From: Gonatopus flavifemur
Lineage: Eukaryota > Arthropoda > Insecta > Hymenoptera > Dryinidae
Direction: 5' to 3'
Assembly: GCA_018340375.1 (NCBI GenBank)
Contig: JAFFJZ010000007.1
Location: 2,170,001 to 2,234,000, forward strand
Length of the DNA stretch: 64,000 nt
Positions 23,271 through 33,736 of this stretch are shown here, in pieces (within the stretch, counting starts at the first letter, position 1; each line of letters begins with the position of its first letter). Under the pieces are notes generated by a model. That model did no database searches. It was not told the DNA's origin and was given only the letters and a program-made list of their open reading frames with translations. The position numbers were made by a program, and so were the translations under genes.

Positions 23271-23791
23271 GAAAAAGTTCTTCCAAATCCATGGGAAAGG
23301 AAGAGGAACAAAGAAGAAACCCCAAGCGAGCAAACAAGCGGGTGACGAGCGGAGGAAGTCGCTTGGAGCGAGCGAGCGGTGGCTACTTCTTCACTATGCA
23401 CTCGTCATTGTTTTTTCACCGGAGTCAAATGGATTTAAGGAACATTCTCGGCAAATCAGTGAAAGAACCATCACGTGTGTAGTCATAAAGGAGCTACACA
23501 TTTTGACGTAGCTTTGTACGGTCAAATGACCGTTTTCTTCTCATTGAAAAACACACACATGGTCATTCACTGAAAAAACAAGGTCAATAATGCCATCGAA
23601 CACTCGTAACAAACGAATTACGTTGTTGCAACGAGGAAACCACTGTTGTTCGTTGCCGTGGTATTAGACAGATCTCAAAAAACTTTTGCATAAGTTGAAT
23701 AGTAATAAATGGACTATGAATTATGTGACATTTACTATTGGGTGGTTGGTTGGAAAGGTTTAACAAACCATTGATATTTTCTTTCTCCTCT
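23271..23791. other. Unassigned spacer
   Basis: It includes a purine-rich stretch with GAGCGAGCGAGCGG near 23365-23380. No gene recognised. Confidence 0.3.
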
Positions 23792-23994
23792 CTTAAGGGG
23801 ATACGAGCGGTCCAATTCTTTCGAGACAAAGTACGTGAAAATGCGTGCATCGATTCAAAATATCTCTCTGTACAGCATTTCTTTAGCATCTCAAGAAATG
23901 CTGTATAGAGAGATATTTCGAATCGATGCACGCATTTTCACGTACTTTGTCTCGAAAAAATTCAGGAAAGCCCAGCCGCTCGTATCCCCTTAAG
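23792..23994. mobile_element. Palindromic TTAA-flanked MITE
   Basis: Nearly the whole 203 bp is one inverted repeat. CTTAAGGGGATACGAGCGG begins at 23792 and its reverse complement ends at 23994. The inner arms (GAGACAAAGTACGTGAAAAT onwards) pair almost perfectly up to a 9-base centre near 23885-23895. The TTAA at each end fits the target duplication of piggyBac- or Kolobok-type elements. Superfamily is not certain. Confidence 0.7.
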
Positions 23995-24924
23995 TGAATA
24001 ATCATAATACTGAGAAGTATACAAGGGAACATCGAAATTAATTCACTGACTAGAAAGGTACATAGAGCAACGAATGTATAAGGCGAGTTTTTTATTACCT
24101 TCAAACTCCAATGAAACGTGTAGATTTTAGATTAGCAGGTGCGGCATGAGGGTGTAAAGGGCCCTCGCTGACCTTCAACGTCATTTTCACTTGTCTTTCG
24201 TCAAAATTACATTCTTTCAAATTTGAACCAAGGGGATGACGGTGGTGATAGTGACCGTTGCTACTCGTTCGCGTGCATTTGAAATATTTGAAAAGATATT
24301 TTCAAATTCTTTGCGACGAGCAAACTTTCACGGTTAAAAATGTATAAATGGATGGATAGATAAATAAAGTTGATAGATAGGACGGAGACACCACAAAGAA
24401 CATAGCTTTTGAAGAATATCACGTGTTATAAGTATCACAGTTTGGTTCAATATGAAGCAGTCCTAATATTCTCTCCCACATACGATTTGGAATGATTTTC
24501 TGAAGATTTTGTAGAAGAGGGGATATAATATAGAGCGAACCAATAATATCCATGACACGTATGAAGGGATGCTCGTTAATTTCCTTCAGATTTGAATTAT
24601 TACCTTTTCAATACCATGTTGTGATTTTAAATTCGATGTTCAATTGACAGATCAAGTATCATTCGATAACATTGTGAAACTCGATTGTTCCTCCATTCTA
24701 ATAAATTTGTCTAAAGTTCGTGATAAGAGACGAAATATATGACGAGAATAAATATGAGATGAGCATGAAAAAATATGTATATGTGAACAAAATATGGAGA
24801 CCTGAATTTTACAAAAAATATATTTCAGATGATGGTGAAAGAATGAATACATAAGGAGTCCCTTAACTCATATGATTCGGTTGACCAACAACTCGTATGC
24901 ACCAGGAAGACCCGCGTCATTAGT
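23995..24924. other. Unassigned, probably includes the 3' end of the Penelope-like element
   Basis: No independent gene recognised. The last 50-100 bases before the Penelope stop codon are presumably its 3' untranslated sequence. Confidence 0.3.
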
Positions 24925-27393
24925 CTACGAAATGATGCAATTAGGATTGGATTTTATATGCATCATCTCAGAGAACAACCTCCTATTTTCATATTTTTCT
25001 ATATGCAAAATCTTTGGATTACGGAAATCAAACGAATGGCGATTTTCGAGGCAGTGTTTGGTTATGACACTGTGTTTCCTCTCGTCTAGCTCATCCATGT
25101 TATATTTGTGTTGTTTGGATCTTTCTTTGAGGTGTTGTCTCGATTGTCCGATATGTTGTGCATCACAATCGGTGCAATCGATCTGATACACCGTATTAAT
25201 ACGCATATCGACTGGAGTCTTGTCTTCTGGTGGCTTAATAATACGAGATAAGTTGTTTGGATTTCTGTTGGCAACTTCAAAGTATGGACTCAATATGTTT
25301 TTGATTTTACCATCTAGCTGTCGAATATATGGAATAATGAAATAGGGTTTTTCCATTTCAACTTCCTGTGCTGACGAGGAAGATGTAGAAACGATCATTT
25401 GTGCGCTGGTGGATGGTACGGAGGTTTCATCGAGATGAGACCCACTGGTGGATAGTAGAGACGGATCCATGGTATGAGCGTGGTCCGAAGTTCGAGAGTA
25501 CGGACTTGCGAATTTCAATTTTTTCAATCTGTTTCTGGTATAGTAATGAACGAATTTAGAAGGAAAATCATCATTTTCGAGTTCACGATGGACAGAACGT
25601 ATATTTAAATCATGAAATTCTTCGTTAGATAGGAGTATGGAACGATCTGAGAGATTATAGACGATAGCGATTTTTTGCTTCAATGAATGACATGAGTTGA
25701 AGTTGAGTGTTCTGTCAGACAAGAAGGGTTTACGAAACCAATTCGATGACAAAGAGTTGTTGAGTTTTTTGGAGATCGTTATGTCCAAAAAATTCAATTT
25801 TCGTTCAACTTCTTCCTCGATCGTGAATTTCAATCTTATGTTGAAATTATCGAATGTATCGAGTATTTCGGTGATGTCCATCTCTTCGGGAACTATTGAG
25901 AGGATATCATCCACGTACCTAACGTGAAGAAGAATATGATCTTTGAAATTCTCTGAACATCCCGTCTCCAACGTATCCGTCACCAGATTAGCGATGATTG
26001 GGGAAATGATGCCCCCCATGGGAGTACCGAACGTTTGCATGTAGTATTTCCCGTCGAAACAAAAATATAAATTTCGGGAAATTTCCCTGACAGCGTTCAG
26101 GAATTGAGTTTTGCTGAAGAGGGTATGACCCTTGATTAAGTCCCATCTTTCATCAATATATTTGACAGCTAGATGGGTTGGTATGTTATTGAATAATGAG
26201 ACTACGTCAAACGAATACAGTCTCGTTGGTGCATCGCTACGAATTTCCCTGAGTTCTTCCACCAATTCAAAGCTATTTTTTATCGAGTATTTCGGATACG
26301 GCAGTGACGCTTTTGAAACTCGGAGAATATAAGATTCTATCCCACGAAGGGGCCCGTTGACGTTAGATGTTATTACCAGTTCTGTGAGGGGGTTCTCAGG
26401 TTCATGAATCTTTGGGAGACCGTAAGCTTTCGGTATCTCGCCATTCGTCACATTCATTCTACCGTATAACTCTTTATCAATGAACCCAAGGGATTGCCAT
26501 TTTTTGAGACAATTTATTCTCAATAGGTTGAGTTTGTGTGAAGGATTTTCCCCTATGGGTTTGTAAGTAGATTCATCGTCCAGCAGCAAGTTCACTCTTT
26601 CCGTATAATCAGTTCTTCCCATTGTTACGTTGATGTTGCCTTTGTCCACTTTGAGGACAATCAAGTTATCATTTTCCTTTGAGAATTGTTTAGTTACCCT
26701 ATAGTCCTGGTCAATTTTTTGATCGACAGGATGGATTTTCCTACGAGAGGGGGGTAAAGAGATGAAATCAGGGACCAGTTGTATCAGTCCGTCTCTAACT
26801 TCTTCCGTCACGCCCGGAGGGATGTGATGGCATTTGTATTCAAATTCTTTGAAAATGTCCATTAATGGCATGTCTTTGTGTTCACTGTATGGGAGATTGA
26901 ACTTGCTACTGTACGATAGAATTGTTTTTACGCCATCGGGAATCGTAGTGTTGGATAAGTTCACTATTCTGTTGTTAATATTACGGTCGTTGTCATCATT
27001 CGAATGATTGTCAAAGTTGTTGTGTTGTTGTCGTTGTTCCGTTACCTTATCGTGACATTCGATGTGGCAACAGTTTTGATCAGACGACAAAGCAATTGAC
27101 GGTCCATTGGTGTGGTAATGATACTGATTCAGTGGAAGGCTGTCATCACTATTATCATTATGTGATTCATGGTGGTGATGGTTTAAATCTGGATGTAATG
27201 AATTATTCGGAGACGACGATTCATTTTGATATTGATTCTCATTTCGAATGTGACAACGATCGGAGACAGAAGGTCTTGGTTTGTTAACAAGTGAATATAA
27301 TTTCCTATCCAACTTTCTACGGTGACCAGGAATCGAGCTGTACGCTTCATGGTGTATTCGGGTAAGTAGGAAAGGTAATTCGTCACAATGCAA
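24925..27393 (-). CDS. Penelope-like element ORF: reverse transcriptase plus GIY-YIG endonuclease, intact
   Basis: An uninterrupted 822-codon ORF. Residues about 1-165 are Asn/His-rich low complexity. The RT fingers and palm follow: KVDKGNINVTMGR, PKAYGLPKIHEP, SFDVVSLFNNIP (motif A, catalytic Asp), GTPMGGIISPIIANL (motif B), RYVDDILSIV (catalytic YVDD) and ERKLNFLDI. The C-terminus carries a GIY-YIG nuclease: INTVYQIDCTDC, QHIGQSRQHLKERSKQHK and a distal EMMHIKS. In the second half-motif the usual Tyr is His (HIG). Length and domain order match endonuclease-containing Penelope-like elements, which prime on chromosome ends or breaks. It is the only long intact ORF in the window, so insertion may be fairly recent. 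Element ends and pseudo-LTRs were not resolved. A start at 27393 is assumed from the first Met. Confidence 0.9.
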   Translation of the reverse strand: MHCDELPFLLTRIHHEAYSSIPGHRRKLDRKLYSLVNKPRPSVSDRCHIRNENQYQNESSSPNNSLHPDLNHHHHESHNDNSDDSLPLNQYHYHTNGPSIALSSDQNCCHIECHDKVTEQRQQHNNFDNHSNDDNDRNINNRIVNLSNTTIPDGVKTILSYSSKFNLPYSEHKDMPLMDIFKEFEYKCHHIPPGVTEEVRDGLIQLVPDFISLPPSRRKIHPVDQKIDQDYRVTKQFSKENDNLIVLKVDKGNINVTMGRTDYTERVNLLLDDESTYKPIGENPSHKLNLLRINCLKKWQSLGFIDKELYGRMNVTNGEIPKAYGLPKIHEPENPLTELVITSNVNGPLRGIESYILRVSKASLPYPKYSIKNSFELVEELREIRSDAPTRLYSFDVVSLFNNIPTHLAVKYIDERWDLIKGHTLFSKTQFLNAVREISRNLYFCFDGKYYMQTFGTPMGGIISPIIANLVTDTLETGCSENFKDHILLHVRYVDDILSIVPEEMDITEILDTFDNFNIRLKFTIEEEVERKLNFLDITISKKLNNSLSSNWFRKPFLSDRTLNFNSCHSLKQKIAIVYNLSDRSILLSNEEFHDLNIRSVHRELENDDFPSKFVHYYTRNRLKKLKFASPYSRTSDHAHTMDPSLLSTSGSHLDETSVPSTSAQMIVSTSSSSAQEVEMEKPYFIIPYIRQLDGKIKNILSPYFEVANRNPNNLSRIIKPPEDKTPVDMRINTVYQIDCTDCDAQHIGQSRQHLKERSKQHKYNMDELDERKHSVITKHCLENRHSFDFRNPKILHIEKYENRRLFSEMMHIKSNPNCIIS

Positions 27394-27544
27394 AGACGAT
27401 CATATACGTAGTTGTGAATCTGTTGAACGTTCCTTCAAATTGGATTTTTCGGCAAATTCATCTTTAATCGGGATATTCAAGAGACGTATTCGTTCGCGCT
27501 GAATACGAGAGAACACTATATTCCTCTATCTTGATGTGTGGACA

Positions 27545-27582
27545 ATCATCATGAAGTAATCAGTCTTACGACTGGTTTGATG
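27545..27582 (-). mobile_element. 38-bp RTE 3' tail, extremely truncated copy
   Basis: Identical over 38 bases to the 3' end of the RTE at 14555-14592, from its simple-repeat tail through the last codons. Flanks on both sides differ. It looks like an RTE integration that aborted after copying only the 3' end. Confidence 0.7.
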
Positions 27583-27689
27583 GTGTGAACAATATCAACG
27601 TGATTATTAAATAGATTCCTTATATAATTTGGAATAACTCTTTCACGCTTGCAATTTTGTAGGAACCGAAGATGGCTGTCAGCTTTGGT

Positions 27690-28905
27690 GGTTTTTCGTA
27701 AGCACTATCCCAACCAATATCTTAAAACTACCCATATCCGAGTAGATGGGTCCGGATGAAATTTCTTTCAACAACGTTTTCTCTCCTCTACGATCATATT
27801 AATTTGTATCTTGATAAAGGATCGTATCGATCCGGGACGTCGATCGGCTATTCGGAAGAAGCAAAATGAATTCGTCCGACAAATTTGCTTGGATAAAAAA
27901 TTGGATCGATGATTCGCCCACTAAGTCATCGAATTTCTGCGCCAAGCACTATCCCAACCAATATCTAGCAACTACCCACATCCGAGTAGATGGATCTGGA
28001 TGAAATTTCTTTGAACAACGTTTTCTCTACTCTACGATCATATTAATTTGTATCTTGATAGAGGATCGTATCGATCCGGAACGTCGATCGGCTATTCGAA
28101 GGAAGTGAAATAAATTCGTTCCACAAATTTGCTTGGATAAAAAATTGGATCGATTATTCACCAACGAAGTCATTGAATCCCTGCGCCAAGCACTATCCCA
28201 ACTAATATCTAAAAACTACCCACATCCGAGTAGATGGGTCCGGATAAAATTTCTTTGAACAACGTTTTCTCTACTCTACGATCATATTAATCTGTATCTT
28301 GATAGAGGATCGTATCGATCCGAAACGTCGATCGGCTATTTGAGGGAAGTGAAATGAATTCTCTCGACAAATTTGCTTGGATAAAAAATTGGATCGATTA
28401 TTCGCCAACAAAGTCATTGAATTCCTGCGCCAAGAACTATCCCAACTAATATCTAAAAACTACCCACATCCGAGTAGATGGGTCCGGATGAAATTTCTCC
28501 CAACAACGTTTTCTCTCCTCTACGATTATATGAATTCGTATCTTGATAAAGGATCGTATCGATCCGAAACGTCGATCGGCCATTCGAAGGAAGTAAAATG
28601 AATGCGTCCAACAAATCTGCTTGGATAAAAAATTGGATCGATTATTCGCCCACTAAGTCATTGAATTCCCGCGCCAAGCACTATCTCAACCAATATCTGA
28701 AAACTACCCACATCCGAGTGGATGGGTCCGGATGAAATTTCTTTCAACAACGTTCCCTCTCCCCTACGATCATATTAATTTGTATCTTGATAAAGGATCG
28801 TATCGATCCGAAACGTCGATCGGCTATTCGAAGGGAGTAGAATAAATTCGTTCGACAAATTTGCTCGGATAAAAAATTGGATCGATTATTCGCCCACTGA
28901 TTCAA
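27690..28905 (+). repeat. 244-bp tandem array, right arm
   Basis: GGATAAAAAATTGGATCGA recurs at 27891, 28135, 28379, 28623 and 28867 (GGATAAAA, slightly varied), exactly 244 apart. Each unit includes CACTATCCCAACCAATATCT, CATCCGAGTAGATGGGTCC and GATCGTATCGATCCG..ACGTCGATCGGC, rich in GATC/CGATCG palindromes. The last unit runs straight into the coding start of the pseudogene. Confidence 0.9.
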
Positions 28906-29784
28906 TGTTCAGTTTGGACGGCAACGGATCGTTCGACTCTACGAACAGAAATCATGAAAATTGATGATTCTATACTCGAATTGTGCAATAGACTGACAAT
29001 TGTGAAACCCCATTCTTCCATCTCAAAGCAACAAAATCTTTCCATCCAAGGAAGAAAACACAATCTTCGGGATGGCGAAGTACTGGTTTCGTTTGATTTT
29101 TCTGAAAACTACGCGTATGTTTGCCAGGATGCTTCACAAGCATTCCATTCCAACAACGATCAATGTACCGTATTTCCTGTCATTTATTATCATAAGGAAG
29201 GACCTGTTGTTGAGTACAAGAGTTTTATTCTCTTATCTGAAAGTTTAAAACACGACACCTCCGCTGTTCATGCTATTCAGACTTTGTGAATTCCTCAAAT
29301 CCAACGAAATGTGACAAAAGTCAACAAGATTATGCATACCAGTGACGGAGCGAAACAGCATTTCAAAAATGAATTTCAAATCACGAACTTGATTCAGCAC
29401 AAAGAAGATTTCAGTATCGACGCTGAATGGCATTACAGCACAACTGCTCACTGTGAAGGTGCTTGTGACGGGATTGGTGCTACATTCAAGAGAGGAGCAT
29501 ATAGAGCGAGCCTGACTGCCAAACCTCAGAATGCCATATTGACGCCGCAAAAACTCTAAAGTTGGGCGAAGAGTAATTTTGAAACCATAGGCATGATGTA
29601 CTATGATAAAACATATCACGAGGAGATGAGACGGAAACTCAACAAACAATCCAAGAATACCCAACCTGTACCTGAGATTCATAAGAACCACGGTTTTGTG
29701 ATAGGATCCAATAATGAAGTGCTCATCAAGAGGTACTCGGATGATGATAGGAACAGAATGTGGTGGCGACATGGACAACCATGA
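28905..29784 (+). pseudogene. Unclassified DDE-type transposase-like gene, right arm
   Basis: Same family as 12533-13406. Readable blocks in order: RTEIMKIDDSILELCNRL, VSFDFSENYAYVCQDASQ, FHSNNDQCTVFPVIYYHKE, LSESLKHDTSAVHAIQTL, then TSDGAKQHFKNEFQ, DAEWHYSTTAHCEGACDG, IGATFKRGAYRASL, ILTPQKL and NKQPVPEIHKN-like text. Here the SDG is intact, but a TGA follows IQTL (29287-29289) and a TAA follows QKL (29557-29559). The latter is shared with the left arm. Reading frame extends upstream of the first Met (WTATDRSTLRTEIM), so the true start lies at or in the 244-bp array. Likely role: transposition of an element family not identified here. Confidence 0.6.
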
Positions 29785-29837
29785 GTGACGTACGCTGAGT
29801 TGGACAATCGCTAATTGAGAGAGATGTTACAATGATT

Positions 29838-29853
29838 GGCCCTTTTCAGGTCC
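29838..29853 (+). promoter_or_regulatory. Histone-type 3' stem-loop-like motif (right arm)
   Basis: GGCCCTTTTCAGGTCC, 50-60 bases 3' of the transposase-like gene. Same single stem mismatch as the left-arm copy. The following GATGTGCAAAGTC..CGCGCAACC..CTCGTGGTGCACATT matches the site at 50673 in inverted orientation. Confidence 0.45.
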
Positions 29854-30399
29854 ATCCGATGTGCAAAGTCTGATCGCGCAACCCCCTCGTGGTGCACATT
29901 GGGTTATGCTAATGTCGACAGCTTGGAGCCTGAATACACAAATCCACAAGCTCAAAACCAGCAGTATTCATGGTTAGGGTCAGAGAAGATTTGCGAGGAA
30001 TTTTGTTGGAATGGAGTCCATTCAAAGTTCGCGGATTTGTGTGACCAGTCCACAAATAATTCCTGGAATGAGTATGATATTTGTTCCCATCATATTGAAT
30101 GTCTATGTCGATAATTGTACGTGATGTGTTCATTCCGATTTTAAAAATGTGACCTCAAATTCATAATCGACGACCAGAAGTTTTTCTGAACAAAGGTTTA
30201 CTTTAGAGGGCGGATGATTTCTGATATCCAGACCGTCATGAATTTTCACATTGAATCTCCCATTCATAATTCCGGAAATCCGGGTTCGAATATGTATCGG
30301 CGATCCCTCAAACTCCCGTACGACAATCTTCTCTCAAATTCCCCTCTTTTCTTATTCCTCCCAACTACATATTCGATTCACCATTCGTAATTTCAGGAA

Positions 30400-31010
30400 T
30401 CTGAGTCCGGATTCTCGATCAGCGACTTCAAAAACCTCAGTATGACAATACTTTCACAAATTTAGGACACTTCGGATTTTCTCGATCGCCATATTGGATT
30501 CGTCATTCGCAATACCGGGAACCTGAGTCCGGATTTGTGATCAGCGAACCCAAAAACCCTAGTATGACAGTGTTTTTACGAATTCAAGAGATTTAGGATT
30601 TCTCCGACCACCATATTAGATTGACCATTTGCAATTCCGGAAATCTGAGTCCGAGTTCGTGATCAGCGACCACAAAGCCTTCAGAATGTTGATGTTCCCA
30701 TGAATTGAAGCGAATTAGATTTTTTCCGACCTCCATATTGGATTCTCCATTGGTGATTCCGGAAATCTGAGTTCGGATTCATCATGAGCAACCCGAAAAC
30801 CTCCTCTCCCCCATGTTTCAGGGAATTCGAAGTGATTCTGAAATTCCGACCGCCATATTGGATTTGACATTTGCAATTCCGGAAATCTGAGTTCGGATTC
30901 GTCATCAGCGACCCCAAAAAACCCCTTTCCCCACGTTTCAGAAAATTTGGAGTGATTCTGGAATCTCGGCCGCCATATTGGATCCACCATTTGCAATTTC
31001 AATATTTCAA
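30400..31010 (+). repeat. 121-bp satellite, right arm
   Basis: GATCAGCGA recurs at 30417, 30539 and 30661, and degenerate forms follow near 30783 and 30901 (spacing about 121). Each unit has a CATATTGGATTn block and a CGGAAATCTGAGTCCG-like block. Confidence 0.8.
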
Positions 31011-31308
31011 CTGGATGCAATTAATCTGAGATGCTCGCATTGCATGTTCCAATTCACAGAATTATCCAACCCCCATGTATCATAGTTTTATGACCGGTTT
31101 TGATCATCATCAGCACGTTCCCTCTTCGTTTCCGCCGCCATATCGGTCAAATAGTCACCATGTTCGAAAAGTACCATACGGCATTGAAAAGTAGACACTT
31201 CAACGAAAATTTCAAGCCCATCAAACATTTTTCATCTCAAAAATTGAAATGCGAAGGGGGGGTGGTTGATCTGATAAAGAATGCCACACATTTATATATA
31301 TATATATC

Positions 31309-32109
31309 TTATTCCTTCCAAGTTATCTGCACAAGAATTGAGTATGTCCCCAGGCGTCAGTATTTGATTGTTCTTCACTTCGTGCCGGTTTTTTTCGTAA
31401 TCTCACGTTTTGTTGTTCTCCCCACCCCATTACAAGCATTTTCACCATGTGCGGTCGCGATGAAATTCTACTCACTCTCAATATCAAAGTCATGTTTGTA
31501 GTGATATGAATGGAGGAAATCCTCCCTGTTTTTATATCGGTTGCTGGAAACATCTGTAGAGTGAATGATTTTTTGTATTGATACTCTTCACATCGTTAAT
31601 TGAGTACTTCTGAAATATGTAACCGTATCATGCTGTGTATGATTATCTATCACACATATGCTTTTATGTCTCATTTTTTGTGTCTCTTCATCACGCTAGT
31701 AATATACAAATGGATGAATGGTGGCTTGTTTATTTGTCCGATAAAAGCCCCGGGTTCCATCTTGTACCCTAATTCTGTCTCAATTCCCTCCCCGGATCAT
31801 TGCGTCGGCGGTACACTATATGATATTTTTCTCTCGATTTCCTCATGAAGAGAAGAGATTTTCAAAAAACAGTGAAGTTTGCTGACATACGTAACACAGT
31901 CGCTCCCGATATGTAACATAGTGAATCATTAATCAAATGGTTCGAACTGTGCAGTGTTTGGATAAGACCCAGATAGACCAATATACGAAACAATTCCCCA
32001 AACCTTTCCCAGACATAACCTGGATCACCCCGGATTCAATACCAAATGGAAGTTATGAAAGAAATTTGGTGACAAATTCCGGGATTGATCCTGGGTGAAC
32101 CCGAATATA
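31309..32109. other. Unassigned, no gene seen
   Basis: AT-rich. Near 31960-32105 there is CCCGG-rich repeat text of the dispersed type noted at 5220-5480. Confidence 0.3.
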
Positions 32110-32111
32110 TA

Positions 32112-32339
32112 CACTGAGAGAAGAAAATAGTCGGCATTACCATTGGTATAGTCGGGGAAAGACTCAGCCATGACTGATAATGAGTTTCACTACTTCGTAG
32201 TTTTTAGTTTGTAATGACTACTTGGATTAGTTACGTTCACAATGGAATAGTTGGTGTCACCATTGAACAGTTAACTATTCATGGTTGAATCCTTTCCCAA
32301 CTATGACTATCAATTCACTATTTCTTTTTCTCTCAGTGA
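32112..32339. mobile_element. MITE with CACTGAGAGAA ends
   Basis: CACTGAGAGAAGAAAATAGT at the left pairs with ACTATTTCTTTTTCTCTCAGTG at the right (one small indel), with further imperfect pairing inward (GGAAAGACTC / GAATCCTTTCC). About 228 bp, no ORF, no clear target duplication. Confidence 0.65.
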
Positions 32340-32496
32340 ATCCATTTCACACTCTGCAGTCAATCTATAGCACCTGCATAGCCTGTATACAAAACCTATC
32401 CCTGAAAATTTTTCTAGGTGAGACCCGAATAAACCCGGATGGATTCCGTTCCCCACTTCGCAATCCCGGCACTGCACCCGCATATACTCATATGTA

Positions 32497-33260
32497 CAGG
32501 GTCTCTCAGAATTTTCGGATTGAATTTATTGGTATATTTTTCAACCAAATGTAATAATTTCCCGTATTCAAAAAATTCTTTTGAGACTCAGTTTTTGAGG
32601 TATCAGCCTTTTTAGATTCTCACAAGAATCCGAATCACTCGACAGCATTGTCCGCTACGAACTCCAGCCCAAAACCATAGGTCAAGGTGGAAGACGGTGG
32701 ATCTCTGAAAAAAAAATTGAAGTACTTCATCATATCTCAATTTGAAGTTAGAGTATTCCGAAATTGTTCGCTCTCAGCTGATGAGAAATCAACAACTTTC
32801 AATTATTTGAGCTTCGGAGTGAAGAATGACAGGATAGTTCAATATTTTCCCCAGAAATCCACTGTTTTCCAACCCAGCCAATGACGTTGAGCGGAAACTT
32901 TTAGCACACAACGCTGTTGAGTTATTTGGATCTCAAAAAATCTACACGGAGAGAAGTATATGGGATTGATTACCATTTGCCTTAGTTCTCATTGCGACTT
33001 CAGAATAGGAAGTGAGTGATGGCTCGCGATTTGGTGATCATTACGGTGTTAATCTATTGTTTCCATGGCAACGTGAACAGTTTATCGTACTCAATTCGAT
33101 TTCACATGGCACTTATTACAATTTTGAAATATCTGTCACCAAATTACTATTCTTCATAGTAACCGTTACCGTATACTTCTCTCCGTGTACAAATGCTGAT
33201 ATTTCATTTGGCTGCAGAATAGACCTGTGAAATTTCGTCCGCGAATTCTGGAACACCCTG
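32497..33260. mobile_element. Tc1/mariner-type non-autonomous element
   Basis: CAGGGTCTCTCAGAATTTTCGG at 32497 and the complement of CAGGGTGTTCCAGAATTCGCGG at 33260 form imperfect 24-bp TIRs. TA lies outside each end (32495-32496 and 33261-33262). No transposase ORF. A second MITE (32943-33189) is nested within it. Confidence 0.65.
32943..33189. mobile_element. Nested 247-bp MITE with 18-bp perfect TIRs
   Basis: TACACGGAGAGAAGTATA (32943-32960) is exactly complemented at 33172-33189. The ends resemble those of the MITE at 32112-32339 (TACACnGAGAGAAG), so the two may belong to one family. The flanks show no obvious duplication. Confidence 0.75.
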
Positions 33261-33736
33261 TATATCCGAAACGAAACATCTTCTCTGTATAAAATCTGTA
33301 TACACCTGGATCCCTCACGGGGTCCACCACCTTGTCGCGGTGTGGGGGCTTAGGGTGAGGCGGCCCATCTGGGCCCCGTCGGCAATGCTCGCATCGTTTG
33401 CTGGAACCGGGGACTGCTGATTCACCTGACTAAGCGTGGACCAAAGATCACACCGTAAACCCCCTGGCATGCTATGGTCATGTCTCTGACATGTCAGGGG
33501 GCCGGGGGCCTTGGCTTGATCGCCCGGGCCACGAGGATGCGGACCCTTATGAGAAGCGCCCCAACTCCAAGGTGTACGGCAAACGTGCCGAAGGATGCAT
33601 GGCTGATGGGGAGATCAGTCTTGAACGGTCCAGACTCGGAGGCCGGGCAACCTCCGTTTTATAAAGTGCCTTCTCACGTGGAAAGAGCGTCACCCGCGTA
33701 AGAGACCACCCCTTCGTCTCAACTCGTGGGATCAAA

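Larger units (their letters stand above)
27690..31308 (+). repeat. Right arm of the giant inverted repeat
   Basis: Mirror image of 10860-14045. Order from the inside: five 244-bp units (27690-28905), transposase-like pseudogene (28905-29784), stem-loop motif (29838-29853), spacer, 121-bp satellite (about 30400-31010), unique outer block and (TA)n. It is longer than the left arm mainly because it has more 244-bp units. Conservation reaches GATCTGATAAAGAATGCC (about 31268-31285) and ends at the TA tract. Confidence 0.85.
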
